NCBI GenBank assembly: GCA_934486875.1
Contig: CAKSPU010000001.1
Coordinates: 62,001-126,000, forward strand
Direction of reading: 5' to 3'
Source of the DNA: an uncultured Oscillospiraceae bacterium
Lineage (GTDB): Bacteria > Bacillota > Clostridia > Oscillospirales > Ruminococcaceae
Length of the DNA stretch: 64,000 nucleotides
The notes under the pieces were generated by a model. That model had not been told where the DNA came from and did no database searches. It saw nothing but the letters and a program-made list of their open reading frames with translations. Shown here one piece after another: positions 59,781 to 64,000 of the stretch. Every line of letters begins with the position of its first letter. The first letter of the stretch is position 1. The position numbers were made by a program, and so were the translations under genes.

Positions 59781-60458
59781 TTAATTTACTGTGCTGCCCG
59801 TAAGCAGAGCGTCGGTCTTATCTTTGAAAAGCCTTGTGAATATCTTTACGCACACGCCTGTGAACAGAGCGGCTATGACCGTTCCCTCACGTGTGCCGAC
59901 GATCTTTATATCGAAGAGGAACAATGAAAGCACCGCTGCGATGACCACGCAGGACACGTCAAACATTATCTTGACATCGCCGAATTTCTTTCCAGAAACA
60001 TCGGAAACAGCTTTCACGAAAGCTTCCCCCGAGTTCATAATAACATTTGCCGCAACCGAGAGAAATATTCCGAAGCCCAGAATAACTGTGCCGACGATCA
60101 CTGTACCGAGCCGTGATATGTAGTCTGAAACAGGGATAAGAGCGGCGATACTCATTCCGATGTCGGTGAAAATTCCGAACAGAAATGACAATGGGATCTG
60201 CAGAAGCTGAATGGACCGGAAATTTTTTCTCAGCAGTATTATCTGTCCCGCAATGAGCACGCAGTTCCAGATTATGAGCCAGCTGCCCAGTGACAGGGCA
60301 TCAAATTTCATACTCATAACGTTTGCCGCAGAGGATATGGGGGACACGCCCAGCTCTCCACGCTTGGTTACCGCCACGCCCAGCGCCGATATGAACAGGC
60401 TGACGATAAACAGCCCATAGCGCTTTGCAAGCTCCTTTACATTCATTTGGTCATTCAA
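59781..60458 (-). CDS. YczE/YyaS/YitT-like membrane protein
   Basis: About five to six membrane helices: FIVSLFISALGVAVTKRGELGVSPISS is the hallmark N-terminal segment. Function is unknown, possibly transport. The start is uncertain: TTG 60458 has GAGGTG 8 bases upstream, ATG 60446 has a longer spacing. The terminator of the upstream SDR gene ends just before this site. Confidence 0.78.
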   Translation of the reverse strand: MNDQMNVKELAKRYGLFIVSLFISALGVAVTKRGELGVSPISSAANVMSMKFDALSLGSWLIIWNCVLIAGQIILLRKNFRSIQLLQIPLSFLFGIFTDIGMSIAALIPVSDYISRLGTVIVGTVILGFGIFLSVAANVIMNSGEAFVKAVSDVSGKKFGDVKIMFDVSCVVIAAVLSLFLFDIKIVGTREGTVIAALFTGVCVKIFTRLFKDKTDALLTGSTVN

Positions 60459-60471
60459 TTCAAAACACCTC

Positions 60472-60505
60472 GAAAAAATGGCGGACAGTCTGAACACTGT
60501 CCGCC
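60472..60505 (-). terminator. Terminator of the SDR/epimerase gene
   Basis: GGCGGACAGT and ACTGTCCGCC form a 10-bp stem; six T follow on the minus strand (60472-60478). Confidence 0.88.
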
Positions 60506-60511
60506 CGATCG

Positions 60512-61462
60512 TTACTTTGTATTGGTAAATTTCCATCGGAACGTGGAAATACGCTGCGCCTTTGTGTTATCATAGGAAATATTGCTGCACGCTATGCTCA
60601 GATCGTTGTAACGGTAATCAGTCTTGGATTCCTTTGAGCCGAATATTGCGGCAACGCCCTTAACAGCATCAGAACCGTAATTTCTCGACATAACAGCACC
60701 GATCTTGTGGTCGTTTCTGAGCGTTTCGACGATGTCCTTAGCCTGAATGGGCTTGGAGTCGCAGACGTTGTAGATTCCCTGATATGTAATTCCCGAGGGG
60801 CAGGTGAGAATGCCGTAGATGAAATCCACGATGTTGTAAAGGCAGGTGAAGGTGTATCCGTAGTCGCCGTAGCCGTAAACGAATGCACAGCCGTCCTTGG
60901 GGTCATATACCTTTGCCTTGAGGTTATCGGTGAAGTCCTTTGTATATATAGGGCACACACGCATTATAACTCCCTTGGTTTCAGTTTTTTTCAGAGCGTT
61001 TGCAAGAGCCTTTTCCGAGTCGGATTTGAGCTTTGCATATATTGAGGAGGGCTTTTCAGCCATAGTCTCTCTGATAGGCTCCCTTGTTTTCTGAGGAGCA
61101 TAGATAAGGTGGGTGCTTATCATTATAATGTCCGACAGATTTGCGCTGACAGCCGCCTTGTAGAGGTATTTGTCAACCGCTGCGCTTTCCTTTTCCTCCT
61201 CGGAAGAGAGAACAGCGGGGAAATCGTTGTCAACGGTGCAGGCGAGATGAAGAAGGATATCCACCTTGCTGCCGTTTAAAATGCCCGTTATCTTTTCCTT
61301 GTCGGTAATGGGACACTGGATATAGCTGAGATTGTCGGTTCCGCCGAATGGATCGGGAGCTTTATCCGTAGCTATGACGTTATAACCCTTTGAGAGCAGC
61401 ATCTCGACCACTGCCTTGCCGATCATACCTGCGGCGCCGGTTACAAGTATAGTTTTCATCAA
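60512..61462 (-). CDS. NAD-dependent epimerase/dehydratase (extended SDR)
   Basis: 316 aa. NAD-binding VTGAAGMIGKAVVEML at the N-terminus, HLACTVDND, ISTHLIYAPQ and active-site Tyr-x-x-x-Lys in SSIYAKLKS. Sequence from about 200 on (GYTFTCLYNIVDFIYGILTCP) fits nucleotide-sugar epimerases. The sugar is unknown. GGAGA precedes the start (61462 or 61459). Confidence 0.85.
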   Translation of the reverse strand: MMKTILVTGAAGMIGKAVVEMLLSKGYNVIATDKAPDPFGGTDNLSYIQCPITDKEKITGILNGSKVDILLHLACTVDNDFPAVLSSEEEKESAAVDKYLYKAAVSANLSDIIMISTHLIYAPQKTREPIRETMAEKPSSIYAKLKSDSEKALANALKKTETKGVIMRVCPIYTKDFTDNLKAKVYDPKDGCAFVYGYGDYGYTFTCLYNIVDFIYGILTCPSGITYQGIYNVCDSKPIQAKDIVETLRNDHKIGAVMSRNYGSDAVKGVAAIFGSKESKTDYRYNDLSIACSNISYDNTKAQRISTFRWKFTNTK

Positions 61463-61791
61463 AATTCTCCTTTCCGACGCTTTATTGAAGTGCAGAATTG
61501 TACACTTCGATACCTATATTAATTATATCACATCAGAGGGAAAAATCAATAGTAAATTTCAATTCATTTATTAATTTTATACTAACGCAGTGAAAAAAAG
61601 ACATATAACCTGAAAAATCCTGTAAATTATGCATAAGAAAGTAATTTTTGTCATATGACTATTATATTTTTATCAAAAAAGCAATTGACATTTTATGAAA
61701 AATGTTATAAAATAAATTATGTAATGCTTTTCTCCGTATTGATATGACCGAGAGGGGCAATAAGCGTATTATGAAAGGAAAGAATTATAAA

Positions 61792-62646
61792 ATGAATAAG
61801 CTTTTCAAAGCTCTGACAGCTTCGGCGGCGGGGATATTTGCAGCAGGTGCACTCGCATTCACCGCTTTTGCGGAGGATTATGCCTTTGATATTTCCGAGC
61901 CTGTTCAGTCCAATGGTGCGTGGGGTCAGTCCTTTACCTATTACACAGCCAACGATGAGAGTCACCCCGGCAATTTTGACGCTACCTGGATAACCTCCGA
62001 TTCCGAGGTGGTCGTTGATTATACATATGAGGGAGAGACAAGCAGGGCTCCTCTGGAGCTTATCTGGCAGACCTGGGACGGTCCCAAGGAAGCAGATCCC
62101 GATGTAAAGGGAAAATGGAACAAGATAAGCCCTTATGAGTATGACGAGACCTCTGCAAGGTTTGCCTACGAGGATATCGTAAATGCATACGGAACCGACG
62201 ATTTTTCCACTGTATATGCCATCAACGTGGGTGATGCAGGCGTTAAGCTCACTGTAACAGGCGTGACCATTACAAACTGCGACATTGTTGAAGAAACAGA
62301 GACAGAGGCTGAGACTGAGGCTGAAGAGGAAACCGAGGCAGCCGAGGAAACGGAAGAGACTGATGCAGAGGAAGCTGTCGGAGAGGAAACCGAAGCCGAG
62401 ACTGAGGAAGAGACAACAGTGACCACTACCGAGGCTGAGACCGAAAAGGAGACTACAGCCAAGGAGACTACAGTCAAGGAAACCGAGGCTGTTACCACTG
62501 CTGCCACCACCAACATTGCCGACAATGCTCCCAAGGAGGGCGGCGGCGGAGTTGTCGTTGTCATAATCATTATTGTTGTGGCTGTGGCTGCCGCAGGCGT
62601 TGGAGTTTACTTCATCGTAAAGAAGAACAAGGGCAAGTATTATTGA
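61792..62646 (+). CDS. Surface protein with Glu/Thr spacer and C-terminal membrane anchor
   Basis: 284 aa. Signal peptide MNKLFKALTASAAGIFAAG and on to AFA; an N-terminal beta domain with aromatic residues (AWGQSFTYYTAND; LIWQTWDGP) that looks like a carbohydrate-binding or similar beta sandwich; an acidic Glu/Thr/Ala spacer (about 180-255); and a C-terminal Gly-Val-Ile membrane helix with basic KKNKGKYY tail. ATG 61792 begins the signal peptide and has AAAGGAAAG upstream; the earlier in-frame ATGs at 61744 and 61771 would add a non-signal extension. A TTGACA at 61685 with a -10 15-17 bases later is the promoter candidate. Confidence 0.68.
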   Translation: MNKLFKALTASAAGIFAAGALAFTAFAEDYAFDISEPVQSNGAWGQSFTYYTANDESHPGNFDATWITSDSEVVVDYTYEGETSRAPLELIWQTWDGPKEADPDVKGKWNKISPYEYDETSARFAYEDIVNAYGTDDFSTVYAINVGDAGVKLTVTGVTITNCDIVEETETEAETEAEEETEAAEETEETDAEEAVGEETEAETEEETTVTTTEAETEKETTAKETTVKETEAVTTAATTNIADNAPKEGGGGVVVVIIIIVVAVAAAGVGVYFIVKKNKGKYY

Positions 62647-62662
62647 TAAGCATAAATTGAAG

Positions 62663-62695
62663 AGCCGTTCTCGGAATCGGGAACGGCTTATTTTT
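62663..62695 (+). terminator. Terminator after the surface protein gene
   Basis: AGCCGTTC and GAACGGCT with a 10-base loop, followed by T-rich sequence that overlaps the end of the convergent gene. Confidence 0.85.
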
Positions 62696-63239
62696 ATTCT
62701 TCGGTGTTATTAGTATCAGGCTTGCCGGGTCTCACTCTCTTGCGCTTAAATTCCATTTTGAGCTGACGGGGGAGGAAAAGCTCCATACCGTCAAGGATCT
62801 TTTCATTGGGAGTGAAGATAAGGCGGACATTTCCCTCGCTCTTATGAACGAAATCAGCATAATAATCCTTGCCGCTGCCGCTTGATGCAAGAACTGTGGT
62901 GCCGTCAAAATCGGGGGCTTCGTCAAGTGTGCCGAAAGCGGTGAAGTCGCCGATAGATGCGCTGAGGAGGCGCTTTCTTTTTCTCTTTCCGATTATCTTG
63001 TCGATGTCGATGTCGCCGTTGGTGAGGATATATTCGTATTCAGCGTCAATGCCCGTCATAAGGTAATATGCGCCGTAGAACACGCCTGCGATGATGAGAA
63101 TGCTCATAGGGAAGAATATGAACCACAGTGCTCCTGCGGCGAGTATTGCGGCTGCAAGACCTATTCCTATCCTTTTGGCTGTGTCCGCACCTGTGGGGGC
63201 TTTTGTCACGAGACATTCAGCGTAAAAATCATTGTTCAT
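62694..63239 (-). CDS. DUF6106-like membrane protein
   Basis: 181 aa. N-terminal cytosolic segment, two membrane helices (IGLAAAILAAGALWFIFFP and SILIIAGVFYGAYYLMTG), then a PH-like domain: YEYILTNGDIDIDKIIGKRKRKRLLSASIGDF, and a basic tail. It is similar to DUF6106 proteins of clostridia, by recollection; role unknown. AAAGGACG is the SD. Confidence 0.6.
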   Translation of the reverse strand: MNNDFYAECLVTKAPTGADTAKRIGIGLAAAILAAGALWFIFFPMSILIIAGVFYGAYYLMTGIDAEYEYILTNGDIDIDKIIGKRKRKRLLSASIGDFTAFGTLDEAPDFDGTTVLASSGSGKDYYADFVHKSEGNVRLIFTPNEKILDGMELFLPRQLKMEFKRKRVRPGKPDTNNTEE

Positions 63240-63382
63240 TTTTATTTTTTCGTCCTTTCAGTTAATGCTTTTTATAAATTATACCACACCCAAGGGCTTT
63301 TTTCAAGCAAATTATATAAACAGTGTAAGTTTCATCTGATTATCACCTAATCTTAAAACATATGTGCCGATAAGAGCATAAA

Positions 63383-63413
63383 GAAAAACCCGAAAGAGAA
63401 TAACGCTTTCGGG
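63383..63413 (-). terminator. Terminator of acpP
   Basis: CCCGAAAG (63389-63396) and CTTTCGGG (63406-63413) with a 9-base loop; five T follow on the minus strand. Confidence 0.9.
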
Positions 63414-63434
63414 CAGACTCTTTATCAGTATATC

Positions 63435-63662
63435 TTACTGATTGTCCTCGATGTACTTAACGATATCGCCGACAGTCTTGATGTCCTTAACTGCTTCGTC
63501 GGGGATCTCTACATCAAATTCTTCTTCGAGAGACATAACGAGGTCTACTACGTCGAGAGAATCAGCGCCCAGATCGTCCTGAATGTTAGCCTCAGCGACT
63601 ACCTTCTCAGCGTCAACGTCGAGCTGCTCTGCAACGAGCTCCTTAACCTTATCGAATACCAT
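63435..63662 (-). CDS. acpP: Acyl carrier protein
   Basis: 75 aa. The 4'-phosphopantetheine attachment Ser35 is in GADSLDVVDLVM. It carries acyl chains in fatty-acid synthesis. AGGAGG is the SD. The partial accA gene lies directly upstream. Confidence 0.96.
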   Translation of the reverse strand: MVFDKVKELVAEQLDVDAEKVVAEANIQDDLGADSLDVVDLVMSLEEEFDVEIPDEAVKDIKTVGDIVKYIEDNQ

Positions 63663-63730
63663 TGTGTTTTCCTCCTTGTGATTATATCATAAAGACTAAT
63701 TGTCCTTACTTAAGTGATTTTGAAGCGGAA

Positions 63731-64000
63731 TTACTCCTCATCGGGAGCCGTGTCAGACACGCCCTCTGAGAATACGCCGATTTTTCTAAATTTATTATAT
63801 CGTTCATTCAGCAAAACGTCAATATCTTTTTTCATTTTACTGTTCAGCGATTTTACCAAAAAATCAGAGATATTTTCGGCAGTGGTTTCCGCATCGTTGT
63901 GCGCACCGCCCTCAGGCTCCGAAATAATGGCATCAGCAATGCCCAGCTCCACTGCATCGGTGGCTGTGACACGCATTATATTGCAGGCTTCACGCTCCTT
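63731..64000 (-). CDS. accA: Acetyl-CoA carboxylase carboxyltransferase subunit alpha (3' part)
   Basis: Only the last 89 codons are in the window; the frame is open to its right edge (KEREACNIMRVTATDAVELG). The match is to the AccA C-terminus: ELGIADAIISEPEGGAHNDAE and the final helix LLNERYNKFRKIGVFSEG. The subunit transfers CO2 from biotin to acetyl-CoA; birA at the window's start would biotinylate its partner. The tail is 10-15 residues longer than in many homologues. Confidence 0.93.
   Translation of the reverse strand, partial: KEREACNIMRVTATDAVELGIADAIISEPEGGAHNDAETTAENISDFLVKSLNSKMKKDIDVLLNERYNKFRKIGVFSEGVSDTAPDEE

Overview
The window looks like a chromosomal segment of a gut-type Bacillota in the Oscillospiraceae (Ruminococcus-like). 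The reasons are the Gram-positive division and wall gene order with a PASTA-containing PBP2B/SpoVD-type transpeptidase, a MurE with a diaminopimelate-type motif, the clostridial gene set DUF2325/DUF3793/flavodoxin/FeoA-FeoA-FeoB, a clostripain-family lipoprotein, Glu/Thr-rich ETEA spacers in secreted proteins, and many promoters of the form TTGACA-N17-TATAAT. The genus is an inference; no rRNA gene is present. No tRNA, CRISPR array, phage or transposase gene was recognised.

Layout: 0.2-1.8 kb holds birA and a ferritin-like gene. From 16.4 kb down to 2.0 kb on the minus strand lies a division and cell-wall (dcw) cluster: mraZ, rsmH, ftsL, PBP2B, a murE-murF fusion, mraY, ftsW, murG, murA, ftsQ, ftsZ. 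murC, murD and ftsA are absent from it. At 17-20.3 kb are an HD-domain gene, a YjbR-like gene, lysS and greA. At 20.5-24.9 kb is a six-gene plus-strand operon (two GT2 enzymes, an ATP-grasp enzyme, a NeuD-like acyltransferase and two SMR-type proteins) that looks like a pathway for making and flipping a modified lipid-linked sugar. At 25.0-32.9 kb is a metal region: DUF2325, DUF3793, flavodoxin, feoA, feoA, feoB, a Cys-rich FeoB-associated peptide, an HMA protein, a DUF6110-like peptide and a P-type ATPase. Its first part is studded with 16-bp palindromes GTTAG-N6-CTAAC, and the same palindrome precedes a DtxR-like regulator gene at 48.0-48.3 kb.

At 33.1-37.9 kb a c-di-GMP-I riboswitch with its own terminator precedes a soluble hybrid histidine kinase, followed by a membrane hybrid kinase. 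At 38.1-40.8 kb are a membrane-anchored protein of unknown function and a small redox operon (DUF134-NifX fusion, FTR-like protein, thioredoxin). At 40.9-45.7 kb is an unusual three-gene operon: a YceG-like/HtrA-like protease fusion, a large YceG-like protein and a membrane-anchored repeat protein. Then come an L,D-transpeptidase, an HD-GYP phosphodiesterase, the DtxR-like regulator, two AT-rich DUF4230 lipoproteins, a MalT-like regulator, a clostripain-family lipoprotein and an acidic lipoprotein (45.8-55.4 kb). At 55.7-58.3 kb is the operon rpmG-secE-nusG-rplK-rplA. The end holds a cytidylate-kinase-like gene, a DEDDh exonuclease, a YczE-type membrane protein, a nucleotide-sugar-epimerase-like SDR, a surface protein, a DUF6106-like protein, acpP and the 3' part of accA.

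Three copies of a 68-178 bp palindromic element share 16-bp terminal inverted repeats and sit at gene 3' ends. The best candidates for something not yet described are the YceG/protease operon, the DtxR-like regulator that has lost the usual metal ligands while its operators remain clear, the mirrored MraZ-box clusters, and the sugar-modification operon.
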